A stretch of 17,559 bases of DNA from assembly GCA_004554395.1 (NCBI GenBank), contig SFMP01000132.1, forward strand, positions 1-17,559, written 5' to 3'. The notes beneath the pieces are model-generated. The model saw nothing but the letters and a program-made list of their open reading frames with translations, made no database searches and was not told the DNA's origin. Shown here one piece after another: positions 1 through 7,201 of this stretch. Every line of letters begins with the position of its first letter. Positions within the stretch are counted from its first letter, which is position 1. Source of the DNA: Myxococcales bacterium (GTDB lineage: Bacteria > Myxococcota_A > Bradymonadia > UBA4248). The position numbers were made by a program, and so were the translations under genes.

Positions 1-225
1 GGTGGGCAGTGGGGAATTAGCAATTAGCAATTAGCAATTGGGGAGTTGGGGAATTGGAGGTAATTGGGGATGGGCAGTGGGGAATTAGCAATTAGCAATT
101 AGCAATTGGGGAATTGGAGGTAATTGGGGAACTGGAGGTGATTGGGGGTGGGCAGTGGGGAATTAGCAATTAGCAATTAGCAATTGGGGAATTGGGGAAT
201 TGGAGGTAATTGGGGATGGGCAGTG
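1..225. repeat. G-rich minisatellite with ATTAGCA heptamer arrays
   Basis: Three full units and the start of a fourth begin with GGGCAGTG at 4, 72, 150 and 218, giving spacings of 68, 78 and 68. Each full unit holds three perfect copies of ATTAGCA (16-36, 84-104, 162-182) followed by variable blocks of the type GGGGAATTGGAGGTAATT. The plus strand is G-rich and almost free of C, and runs of three to four G recur at short intervals. I see no reading frame with a ribosome binding site. Bases 1-573 contain no gene that I can support. Confidence 0.9.
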
Positions 226-236
226 AACATCTAGTG

Positions 237-351
237 ATGAGCGATAGCTCATGGCTGGCTAGTGGTTGGTGGTCTATAGCTAGAATTTATCCTCCCATCG
301 CTTATCGCTTTGGTAATGAGCAATAATTCATGATTGGCTAGTGGTTGGGGG
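237..351. repeat. Degenerate direct repeat, 79-bp spacing
   Basis: The block starting ATGAGCGATAGCTCATG at 237 recurs as ATGAGCAATAATTCATG at 316, and both run on into GGCTAGTGGTTGG. The two copies are clearly related but diverged. Between them lies unrelated AT-rich sequence. It is non-coding and continues the minisatellite landscape to its left. Confidence 0.65.
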
Positions 352-394
352 ATGGTTAGTGGATAGTGGTTAGAAACTGTGGGTTACATTTAAT

Positions 395-436
395 TGCTAA
401 TTGCTAATTGCTAATTGCTAATTGCTAATTGCTCAT
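395..436. repeat. Inverted heptamer array (TGCTAAT)n
   Basis: Five perfect copies of TGCTAAT (395-429) are followed by one degenerate copy, TGCTCAT (430-436). TGCTAAT is the reverse complement of the ATTAGCA unit found three times in each minisatellite unit at 16-182. The two arrays could therefore pair into a long stem or recombine by inversion. Copy number of such heptamers usually changes by slippage. Confidence 0.85.
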
Positions 437-477
437 TAGAAAAGGAGTAAAGGGGCACCATAATTTTGGCAAGAAAG

Positions 478-509
478 AAAAAAGTGGAGTAATGATACTC
501 CACTTTTTT
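478..509 (-). terminator. Rho-independent terminator of ino1
   Basis: There is a perfect 14-bp inverted repeat: AAAAAAGTGGAGTA at 478-491, a four-base loop, and TACTCCACTTTTTT at 496-509. The A and T runs on both flanks make it usable in either direction. It lies about 65 bases past the ino1 stop codon. No gene reads into it from the left in this window, so I assign it to ino1 on the minus strand. Confidence 0.85.
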
Positions 510-573
510 GAAAAGCCCATTTGAACTCAAGCGTTTGGGCAGAAATATGGTGTGTGTTTACGCCAATATTGGA

Positions 574-1893
574 TTACTTATCTTCTTCGGCGTAGTAATC
601 GAGTCCGAGGTGAGTGATGAGTTCTTCGCCCATGATGTAGCGTAGAGTGTTTTTGAATTTCGTTTTTTGTACGAAGAGGTCGTGTTCGGGGTAGAGACCT
701 TCGCGAACTTCGGGGCTTTTGAAGAAGAAGGACATCCATTCTTGAATACCGTAGAATCCGGCGCGTTGAGCGAGGTCGAGGGAGAGCGCGATATCGAGAG
801 CGACGGGTGCGGCGAGGATGGAGTCGCGGCAGAGGAAATTGACTTTGATCTGCATGGGGTACCCGAGCCATCCGAAGATATCGATGTTATCCCATCCTTC
901 TTTGGCGTCGCCGCGAGGAGGATAATATTCGATGCGGACTTTGTGGTAGTAATTACTATACAAGTCTGGGAAGGTTTTTCCGTCGAGGATGTGTTCGATG
1001 ACGGAGAGTTTCGAAACTTCTTTTGTTTTGAACGAGCCTGGGTCGTCGAGGACTTCGCCGTCGCGGTTTCCGAGGATATTGGTCGAGAACCAGCCGTTGA
1101 GTCCGAGGCATCGAGCGCGTAGGCCCGGAGCGAGTATGGTTTTCATGAGGGTTTGACCAGTTTTGAAGTCTTTCCCCATGATGGCGACTTTTTCGCGCAG
1201 AGCCAATTTGACGAGAGCGGGAGCGTCGACGGTGAGGTTAGGAGCGCCGTTGGCGTATGGGATACCGCTTGTGATAGCGGCATAGGCGTAGATCATGCTC
1301 GGTGAAATGCGCGGATCGTTTGATTTGAGAGCTTTTTCGAATGCTTCGATAGTTTCGTGGCAATCTTCGCAAGGCGTATAGCATTCGGTCGAGCCGCACC
1401 AGAGCATGATGAGTCTATCGCAGTGATTTTCGGCTTGGAATTTTGCGATATCGTCTTTGACCATTTGTACCAAATCCCATTTAGTGGCGGCGGATTTGGC
1501 GTGTCGCACTTCGAGGTTATGGCAGAAAGCGTGATCGAAGACGGCGTCCATCGGTTTGATGGCTTCGAGTTTTTCGCGGATGGGGTCGAGGTGTTTATCT
1601 TCGAGAACGCCGGAGCGTTTGCAAACTTCGTAAGCGTTTTCGCCGTGGATATCCCAGGCGCCGAAGACGATGTCTTTGAGGTCGGTCAAAGGCACGAAAT
1701 CTTTGATCAATGGATTGCGGTTTTCGGTGCGCTTGCCTAGGCGAATTCGTCCCATCTGAGTGACGGAACCGACGGGAAGTCCATTGCCGGCCAAAACGTC
1801 ATAGACGCCAGCGATCAATGTCGTCGAAACGGCACCAAGACCAGGGATAAGGATACCAAGTTTGCCAGTAGCAGGTTTCACATTAACAGACAT
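574..1893 (-). CDS. ino1: myo-inositol-1(3)-phosphate synthase
   Basis: A 439-residue enzyme that converts glucose 6-phosphate to inositol 3-phosphate using tightly bound NAD+, the first step to inositol and inositol lipids. The dinucleotide-binding fold begins near the N-terminus with ILIPGLGAVSTT (14-25). The family core motifs GKDFKTGQT (240-248) and NGWFSTNILGNRDG (266-279) are intact. Length and motifs fit the prokaryotic branch of the family, as in Bacteroides. The frame is open upstream to 2031, but I place the start at 1893: conserved sequence begins there, GAGG sits 7 bases ahead, and the region beyond looks like a folded leader with a promoter. It stands alone, with its own promoter and terminator. 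What uses the product (phosphatidylinositol or another inositol lipid) is not shown here. Confidence 0.93.
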   Translation of the reverse strand: MSVNVKPATGKLGILIPGLGAVSTTLIAGVYDVLAGNGLPVGSVTQMGRIRLGKRTENRNPLIKDFVPLTDLKDIVFGAWDIHGENAYEVCKRSGVLEDKHLDPIREKLEAIKPMDAVFDHAFCHNLEVRHAKSAATKWDLVQMVKDDIAKFQAENHCDRLIMLWCGSTECYTPCEDCHETIEAFEKALKSNDPRISPSMIYAYAAITSGIPYANGAPNLTVDAPALVKLALREKVAIMGKDFKTGQTLMKTILAPGLRARCLGLNGWFSTNILGNRDGEVLDDPGSFKTKEVSKLSVIEHILDGKTFPDLYSNYYHKVRIEYYPPRGDAKEGWDNIDIFGWLGYPMQIKVNFLCRDSILAAPVALDIALSLDLAQRAGFYGIQEWMSFFFKSPEVREGLYPEHDLFVQKTKFKNTLRYIMGEELITHLGLDYYAEEDK

Positions 1894-1918
1894 CTCATTG
1901 CCTCTATACGATAGAAAA

Positions 1919-1971
1919 GTCGCCGAGTTAGCGACGAAATGATTGCGCCCGAGGAGTTTGTATGGGCGCAA
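1919..1971 (-). promoter_or_regulatory. Two-hairpin leader of ino1
   Basis: Between the proposed promoter and the ino1 start, the transcript can form two hairpins. The first is an 8-bp perfect stem (TTGCGCCC 1943-1950 with GGGCGCAA 1964-1971) around a 13-base loop. The second is a 5-bp stem (GTCGC 1919-1923 with GCGAC 1931-1935). On the transcript the larger loop contains CTCCTC, which is complementary to part of the ino1 ribosome binding site. A regulatory role is inference; I recognise no known riboswitch class. Confidence 0.45.
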
Positions 1972-1989
1972 AAACCGAGGGGCGATAAA

Positions 1990-2004
1990 GCAATAATTGT
2001 GCCA
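1990..2004 (-). promoter_or_regulatory. Candidate sigma-54 (RpoN) promoter for ino1
   Basis: On the minus strand this reads TGGCACAATTATTGC followed by T. It matches the sigma-54 consensus TGGCACG-N4-TTGCW at every defined position except one (A for G), and the GG-to-GC spacing of the -24/-12 elements is correct. Transcription would start near 1978, giving a leader of about 85 bases before the ino1 start. No sigma-54 activator gene is in the window. Confidence 0.55.
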
Positions 2005-2035
2005 GTTCTTGTGGTTCGATTCCTCGCACACTTTT

Positions 2036-2258
2036 TCTCAAGCCCATTCGCTTGGAATAGGCCCTAATATCCCCAAAGACTTGATTGATTCACGATTCCA
2101 TAGCCCGTTATCCAAAGGGCAATTATCTCAAGCCCATCTGCTTGGAACAGTCCACAAATATCCCAAAGACTTGATTGATTCACGATTCCAGAGCCCATTA
2201 TCCAAAGGGCAATTATCTCAAGCCCATCTGCTTGGAACAGTCCCCCAAATATCCCCAA
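2036..2258. repeat. 90-bp tandem repeat, about 2.5 copies
   Basis: Units start with TCTCAAGCCCAT or a close variant at 2036, 2126 and 2216, so the period is exactly 90 bp. Two units are complete and roughly nine bases in ten match; the third breaks off near 2258. Because 90 is a multiple of three, frames stay open through the repeat on both strands, but none has a convincing start signal, so I treat it as non-coding. The rest of the 1894-2379 gap holds the ino1 promoter and leader on one side and, at about 2310-2346, a short GATGGGGAT repeat on the other. Confidence 0.85.
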
Positions 2259-2379
2259 AAAGCCCCCGGTTTCTTGAGCTCCACATTGGGTGTGGAATTA
2301 TGGAATGGGGAAATGATGGGGATGAATGGGGAGATGATGGGGATGGACTGAATGATCCGATAGATCTCAGAACGGAGAA

Positions 2380-2529
2380 CTATTTTCGGAGACGAATGAT
2401 CGAGACGACGACGATTCCAAGGACGAGGCAACCCGCCGCAATGTATTTCCAGTTTTTGCAGATTGGACAAGTCTTGTGGACTTCTTCTTGGCAACAACAA
2501 TCATCTTTAAAATCGCAATGGCATGTCAT
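2380..2529 (-). CDS. Small Cys-rich single-span membrane protein (49 aa)
   Basis: A 49-residue frame that starts six bases after a perfect AGGAGG (2536-2541) and ends with TAG at 2380. The soluble N-terminal half (1-29) has seven cysteines and two histidines, arranged as CHC, CCC and a CPIC pair, among acidic residues. Residues 29-45 (YIAAGCLVLGIVVVSII) form one hydrophobic helix with an eighth cysteine, followed by the basic tail RLRK. The positive tail suggests an N-out, C-in orientation. The cysteine pattern could bind a metal or take part in thiol exchange. I recognise no family. Gene reality rests on the ribosome binding site and the non-random protein composition. It lies between the 90-bp repeat and the RNase H gene and may have its own promoter at 2616-2644. 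Confidence 0.7.
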   Translation of the reverse strand: MTCHCDFKDDCCCQEEVHKTCPICKNWKYIAAGCLVLGIVVVSIIRLRK

Positions 2530-2615
2530 AGAAAACCTCCTATCGTTAATATGTGATGGGCGATGGTGTGTTCATACTCCAAATGAGGAATAGAATACAC
2601 CACCTGCCATCTTCA

Positions 2616-2644
2616 ATTATAGACAATGGAGTGTCTGTACTCCA
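2616..2644 (-). promoter_or_regulatory. Possible promoter for the small Cys-rich gene
   Basis: On the minus strand a perfect TATAAT (2621-2616) lies about 87 bases ahead of the small CDS. Seventeen bases further upstream is TGGAGT, a poor -35 match. That same TGGAGT is one arm of a 6-bp hairpin (2627-2632 with 2639-2644) behind the RNase H stop codon, so the region might instead be the 3' end of that transcript. It lacks the T-run of a proper terminator. Confidence 0.3.
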
Positions 2645-2689
2645 CCTAATTGTGGAATGACACACGTAGAAGGTGAGACCATATCGAAG

Positions 2690-3436
2690 CTAGTGGTTAT
2701 CGTCGCTTGGTTGGTGGAGTTCTGAAAGTTTTGATCGTCGCGATCCCGATTGGCGAGTGTCGCGCGCTTTGGCAACGAGTTTGTCGACGTGTTCGTTGTG
2801 GGCAATTCCAACGTGAGCTCGCACCTTGAGCAATGTCAGTTTTGAGCACTTCGCCATTTCGGATTGAATCTCGGCGATGAGATCTTGGTTTTTTTTCGCC
2901 TTCTTTGCGCCGGTTAAGACGTCGATCGCATATTGAGAATCGGAATAGAGCAAGATCGGCAATGATTTGTCTTTGATTTGAAGGAGCGCCATGTGGACGG
3001 CATGGAGCTCGGCGATGTTGTTCGTCGAATGCCCCAGATAATCCCATAACTCGAGCATATTGCCCTCGTAAATGAGCAAAACCCCGCTACCCGCAGGCCC
3101 CGGATTCGGACTCGCGCCACCATCGGTGTAGACGACAATCGTCTTGGGCGGGATGGGAATTGCATTTCCCGAGATCTTGCCCGATCGATCGGGCATCTGC
3201 AAATCGCTCGGCGAAGGGATATCGGTTTCGCCGCTATCTTGCGCCGTGTCGTCGATGATTTCTGCACCACAAATTGGCGTCAATTCACTTGGTTTCGTCT
3301 TATAGGTCGGTGCATCGGGGGCGTCGTTGTAGCGGAATATGACATAGCCATAGCCGTTTTCGAGCGGATCGCCAATTTCATCGACTTGCGCATAAACTTT
3401 GATGCGCTTTTTGAATAACATTCGTTGCCAATACAT
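2690..3436 (-). CDS. rnhA: Ribonuclease HI with extra N-terminal domain
   Basis: RNase HI cleaves the RNA strand of RNA-DNA hybrids (R-loops, replication primers). With the start at 3436 the protein has 248 residues. The RNase H fold spans about 98-230, with the acidic catalytic set in order: D105 in YTDGGASPNPGP, E143 in AELHA, D166 in YSDSQ, H208 in RAHVG and D218 in NEHVD. Residues 1-60 (MYWQRMLFKKRIKVYAQVD and on) form a separate small domain that is neither the usual hybrid-binding domain nor a short N-terminus; a Pro/Ser/Asp-rich linker joins the two. The frame is open up to 3553, but that part lies in a dispersed palindromic repeat, so I chose the internal start. No good ribosome binding site precedes 3436 or the next ATG at 3421, so the exact start is uncertain. 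Confidence 0.85.
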   Translation of the reverse strand: MYWQRMLFKKRIKVYAQVDEIGDPLENGYGYVIFRYNDAPDAPTYKTKPSELTPICGAEIIDDTAQDSGETDIPSPSDLQMPDRSGKISGNAIPIPPKTIVVYTDGGASPNPGPAGSGVLLIYEGNMLELWDYLGHSTNNIAELHAVHMALLQIKDKSLPILLYSDSQYAIDVLTGAKKAKKNQDLIAEIQSEMAKCSKLTLLKVRAHVGIAHNEHVDKLVAKARDTRQSGSRRSKLSELHQPSDDNH

Positions 3437-3469
3437 AGGATAGGCATGGCGCGGGGCGCGGGTGGATAG

Positions 3470-3551
3470 CGTAGTTTTTAGTTGGTATTGGGTTTGGTGG
3501 AGCTTTGCGCTTCGCGCGTTTTTTTGCGGGGGACTCGTCCCCCGCGCCCCC
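3470..3551. repeat. Dispersed palindromic element, copy A
   Basis: The block CGTAGTTTTTAGTTG (3470-3484) is followed by the mini-hairpin GCGCTTCGCGC (3507-3517), a T-run, then a GC-rich inverted repeat with an 8-bp stem and 4-base loop (3526-3545), and GCCCCCA. The same order and spacing recur at 16506-16586. It sits three bases past the hydA stop codon and ahead of the RNase H start, so the hydA transcript would end in this stem. It resembles REP-type intergenic elements. Confidence 0.75.
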
Positions 3552-3554
3552 ATT

Positions 3555-5285
3555 TTATCGCTTCACGTAGTGCGTGTGTAGGAGGTGATGACACGTTTCG
3601 CTGTTGGGCTCACCGAGATATTTAGCATAGATATTGGCAAGTGCTGGGTTGTCTTGCGGGGCGCGGACTTTGAGTTCGGCGTCGTGTGCATAGATGCCAG
3701 CAGTGCGTAGCGGAACGACTTTATCGGGGTAGAGCGTGAAGGGTTGACCACCGCCGTTGACACAACCGTTGGGACACGCCATGACTTCGACGACGTGGTA
3801 CTGTTTTTTGCCAGAACGGATGTCTTCGCAGACTTTTTTCGCGTTGGCAAGTCCATGCACTTGGCAGAGATTGAGCGTAATGCCAGCGACGGTGAGAGAG
3901 GCTTCGCGAATGCCTTCAGCGCCACGTACGTCGTAGAATTTGAGGTCGCCCGTTTTTTTGCCAGAGAGCTTTTCTGCAGCATATCGAAGGACGGCTTCGG
4001 TGACGCCACCGGTGACGCCAAAGATGACGCCGCTACCGGGCTCAAGTCCGAATGGGTCGTCGCATGCGACTTCAGCAATGTCGTCGAGCGTTTCGATGCC
4101 AGCTTCGCGTATCATGGCGCCGAGTTCGATGGTGGTCATGCAGAAGTTGATGTCCTTGATGCCGTCGTGTGAGAATTCTTCACGTTCGATTTCGAATTTT
4201 TTAGCAGTGCATGGCATGACCGAAACGACGACGAGGTTTTTCTGTTCGACGTTTGGAAAAGATGTCTGCGGTAGGACTTTCCGAATGACGGCAGCGCCCA
4301 TTTCTTGGGGGGATTTGCACGAGGAGAGATTGTCGAGCATGTCGTGCTCGTATTGCTCGGCGTATTTGACCCAGGCAGGACAGCAAGAAGTAAAGACGGG
4401 GAGTTTTCCTCCGTTTTGGATGCGGCCGATGATTTCGGTGGCTTCTTCGACGGTGGTGATTTCGGCGCAGAAAGCAGTGTCGTAGACAGCATCGAAGCCG
4501 ATTTTTCGCATGGCGGCGACCATTTTGCCCATGACATTAGTGCCGGGTTTGAGGCCGAATTCTTCGCCGAGAGCGACGCGGACAGCAGGGGCAATTTGAG
4601 CGACGACGATGGTGTCGGGGTCGTTAATAGCCGCCCAGATTTCGTCGTTATAGGAGTGCGAAACGATGGCGCCAACGGGGCAGACGGCAGCGCATTGCCC
4701 GCAGTTGACGCAATCGACTTCGGCGAGGGGATGGTTGAAAGCAGGTTTGACTTCGGCGGTTTGACCGCGCCCTGTGAAGCCTAGGACGCCAATGCCTTGG
4801 AACTCGGTGCAAGCACGGACGCAGTTACCGCAGAGGACGCATTTTCCGGAGTCTCGGACGAGCGACGGAGAAGATGCGTCGATGGGTTTGCGTTCCATGA
4901 GCTGGTGGTATGGATTTCGGTTGACGGCGAAGCGACGGGCGAGCTCTTGAAGTCGGCAATGACCGCTTTTTGGGCACGTGGTGCATTCATTGTCGTGGTC
5001 GGCGAGGAGGAGTTGTAGGGTTGTTTTTTTCATTCGACGAAGCGTTTCAGTCTTCGTGCGAACGACCATTCCATCGCGCGGAGCGAGGGTACAGCTAGAG
5101 ATGATGCCGAGACCTTCGCATTCGACGAGGCACATACGACAAGCACCGAAAGTCGAAAGGCTGGGGTGATAGCAGAGCGACGGAATGTCGATGCCGTTAT
5201 TACGAGCGAGTTGAATGACCGTTTTTTCGCCATTGATGGGGTAGCTTCGTCCATCGATGATCATAGTCGCTTGAGAATTATCCAT
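3555..5285 (-). CDS. hydA: [FeFe] hydrogenase catalytic subunit HydA
   Basis: A 576-residue subunit that reduces protons to H2 or oxidises H2 at the H-cluster in the cytoplasm. Clusters in order: N-terminal [2Fe-2S] (C38, C49, C52, C65), His-ligated [4Fe-4S] (H97, C101, C104, C110), and two ferredoxin-type [4Fe-4S] (C149-C159, C192-C202). The H-cluster motifs are TSCCPAW (299-305; C301 is the expected proton-transfer Cys), MPCTAKKFE (357-365) and EVMACPNGCVNGGGQP (500-515), all intact. It ends after the catalytic domain, without the C-terminal [2Fe-2S] domain of the longer Thermotoga HydA. It starts three bases after hydB, with GGAG just upstream, so translation is probably coupled. The maturases HydE, HydF and HydG must lie elsewhere. 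Confidence 0.96.
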   Translation of the reverse strand: MDNSQATMIIDGRSYPINGEKTVIQLARNNGIDIPSLCYHPSLSTFGACRMCLVECEGLGIISSCTLAPRDGMVVRTKTETLRRMKKTTLQLLLADHDNECTTCPKSGHCRLQELARRFAVNRNPYHQLMERKPIDASSPSLVRDSGKCVLCGNCVRACTEFQGIGVLGFTGRGQTAEVKPAFNHPLAEVDCVNCGQCAAVCPVGAIVSHSYNDEIWAAINDPDTIVVAQIAPAVRVALGEEFGLKPGTNVMGKMVAAMRKIGFDAVYDTAFCAEITTVEEATEIIGRIQNGGKLPVFTSCCPAWVKYAEQYEHDMLDNLSSCKSPQEMGAAVIRKVLPQTSFPNVEQKNLVVVSVMPCTAKKFEIEREEFSHDGIKDINFCMTTIELGAMIREAGIETLDDIAEVACDDPFGLEPGSGVIFGVTGGVTEAVLRYAAEKLSGKKTGDLKFYDVRGAEGIREASLTVAGITLNLCQVHGLANAKKVCEDIRSGKKQYHVVEVMACPNGCVNGGGQPFTLYPDKVVPLRTAGIYAHDAELKVRAPQDNPALANIYAKYLGEPNSETCHHLLHTHYVKR

Positions 5286-5288
5286 GGT

Positions 5289-7199
5289 TTATGCTCCTTC
5301 AATCGCGCCGAATTTGCAGTTGGCCTTGCAGGCGCCGCATTTAATACAAATATCTTCGTTGATGACGAATCCAGTCGTTCTGTCGCCGTTGATGGCGCCG
5401 ACGGGACACTTTTTCACGCAAAGACCGCACTTTTTACATTTGTCGGCGATGATGGTGAACGGTGAAAGTTTTTTGCATTTGTGTGCTTTACATTTCTTGT
5501 CGACGATGTGTTCGATCATCTCGTTTCTGAAGTGTTTGAGCACGGAAAGAACGGGATTAGGTGCGGTTTTCCCGAGTGCACATAGGGATCCTTTTTGGAC
5601 GGCATCGGCGAGAGCCTCGAGCGTATCGATCGTTTCGAGGGTGGCTTTTCCGTCGATGATGAGGTCCATGAGATCGAGCATTTGCTTTGTGCCCTCGCGG
5701 CAGAGGACGCATTTACCGCACGATTCATTTTGCGTGAACTGCATGAAGAAGCGAGCGACTTGTACCATGCATGTTTGTTGGTTCATGACGACGAGGCCGC
5801 CCGATCCGACCATGGCGCCGACTTTTCGTAGGTTGTCGAAGTCGAGTGGGAGGTCGAGGTATTCTTTTGTGAGGCATCCGCCCGAGGGACCACCGATTTG
5901 AACGGATTTGAAGCATTCATTGGTGAGGTTTCCGTCGTCATCGGTGACGCCTTCGCCGACGCCATAGACGATATCGCGTAGCGTCGCACCGAATGGCACT
6001 TCGATGAGACCAGTGTTTTGAACGTGACCAGTGAGAGCGAATGTTTTGGTGCCTGGGCTGGATTCCGTACCCATTGAACGGAAACCGCGAGCGCCGTCAC
6101 GCAGGACGAGGGGAATGGTGCCGAGCGTTTCGACGTTGTTGATGATGGTGGGGTATCCGAAGAGACCTTTTTGAGCAGGGAATGGTGGCTTTGGCTTTGG
6201 CATACCGCGGTCGCCTTCGACCGACGCCATGAGAGCGGTTTCTTCGCCGCAGACGAAAGCACCGGCGCCTTCCATGATGCGGATGGTGAATTTGTGGTCT
6301 GTACCGAAGATGTGATCGCCTAAGATTCCAGCTTCGACGGCATCTTCGACGGCTTTTCGGACGCGTTCAACGGCGAGTGGATATTCTGCGCGGACATACA
6401 TGACGCCTTCTTGAGCGCCGATGGCGCGAGCCGCGATCATCATGCCTTCGATGACGCGGTGCGGATCGCCTTCCATGAGAGAACGGTCCATGAAAGCACC
6501 AGGATCGCCTTCGTCGGCGTTGCAGATGACGATTTTTCGCGAGGAAGTTTCGTTCATCGCGGCGAGCCATTTACGACCCGTGGGGAATCCGCCACCGCCT
6601 CGCCCTCGTAAACCGCTCTCGAGCACTTCGTCGCAGACTTGTTTGGGCGTCATGTCCATATAGGCTTTGAATGCTTGCATGTAGCCGCCGCGCGCGATGT
6701 ATTCGCCGATGCAGTGCGGATCGATGACGCCACATTCTGCCAAAACGGTGCGTTTTTGGCGCGTGTAGAAGGGGATAGTCTTTTGACCGAGGAATCGCTC
6801 GTTGGAAGCGGGATCGAGGTAGAGAAGGCGATTGATGGGTTTGTGGTTGACGAGCGTTTCGTTGACGATCGCTTCGGCATCGTCGGCGGTGACTTTGCAG
6901 TAGAGAATGCCATCGGGTTCGACGGTGACGAGGGGACCTTGCTGGCAAAAGCCTTGGCATCCAGAGCGCGACATATAGACGCGAGCAACGTTTGCCGTTT
7001 CGGGCAAAGATTCGCTCATTTCGACGATGACATCGAGATTGGCGCGTTTTGCGTATTCGATAATGGCATCGCGAACTTTCAGACTACCGTTGGCAATGCA
7101 ACCAGTACCGGCACAAACGACGACGCGTCGTTGAATTTTTGTTTCGAAAGCACGGTATGATGCTGCGATTTTTTCTAACATTTCTGCTTTTGTCGCCAT
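5289..7199 (-). CDS. hydB: NADH-binding hydrogenase subunit HydB (NuoF-like)
   Basis: A 636-residue flavoprotein that exchanges electrons with NAD(H) and passes them to HydA. It has a thioredoxin-like [2Fe-2S] domain (C29, C34, C81, C85), then the NuoF core with FMN/NADH motifs GLRGRGGGGFPTGRKW (196-211), NADEGDPGAF (227-236) and CGEETALMASVEG (317-329). The N3 [4Fe-4S] ligands are C494, C497, C500 and C540, and two ferredoxin-type clusters follow (C588-C598, C618-C628). H564, C570 and C575, with C477, match what I recall of the zinc site under the mobile ferredoxin arm in electron-bifurcating HydABC, so bifurcation with ferredoxin is possible but unproven. Its start is two bases after the hydC stop, and AGGAG lies inside the hydC end. 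Confidence 0.96.
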   Translation of the reverse strand: MATKAEMLEKIAASYRAFETKIQRRVVVCAGTGCIANGSLKVRDAIIEYAKRANLDVIVEMSESLPETANVARVYMSRSGCQGFCQQGPLVTVEPDGILYCKVTADDAEAIVNETLVNHKPINRLLYLDPASNERFLGQKTIPFYTRQKRTVLAECGVIDPHCIGEYIARGGYMQAFKAYMDMTPKQVCDEVLESGLRGRGGGGFPTGRKWLAAMNETSSRKIVICNADEGDPGAFMDRSLMEGDPHRVIEGMMIAARAIGAQEGVMYVRAEYPLAVERVRKAVEDAVEAGILGDHIFGTDHKFTIRIMEGAGAFVCGEETALMASVEGDRGMPKPKPPFPAQKGLFGYPTIINNVETLGTIPLVLRDGARGFRSMGTESSPGTKTFALTGHVQNTGLIEVPFGATLRDIVYGVGEGVTDDDGNLTNECFKSVQIGGPSGGCLTKEYLDLPLDFDNLRKVGAMVGSGGLVVMNQQTCMVQVARFFMQFTQNESCGKCVLCREGTKQMLDLMDLIIDGKATLETIDTLEALADAVQKGSLCALGKTAPNPVLSVLKHFRNEMIEHIVDKKCKAHKCKKLSPFTIIADKCKKCGLCVKKCPVGAINGDRTTGFVINEDICIKCGACKANCKFGAIEGA

Positions 7200-7201
7200 G
7201 C

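Noticed and set aside
1..436. CRISPR array as an explanation for the regular repeats
   Set aside because: Units are nested heptamers and near-identical 68-78 bp blocks with no unique spacers, and no cas gene is nearby.
2004..2035. tRNA T-arm-like sequence GGTTCGATTCC with flanking stem, suggesting a tRNA gene or an attachment-site remnant
   Set aside because: The T-stem has a mismatch, and no matching acceptor strand, D-arm or anticodon arm is found 70-75 bases upstream. The overlap with the sigma-54 site explains part of the sequence.
1997..2593. Plus-strand frame of 198 codons through the 90-bp repeat
   Set aside because: It is open only because the repeat length is a multiple of three. 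It has no ribosome binding site and overlaps the better-supported small gene on the minus strand.
3437..3553. Extending the RNase H protein to the first ATG at 3553
   Set aside because: The added 39 residues are encoded by a dispersed palindromic repeat and have no conserved character.
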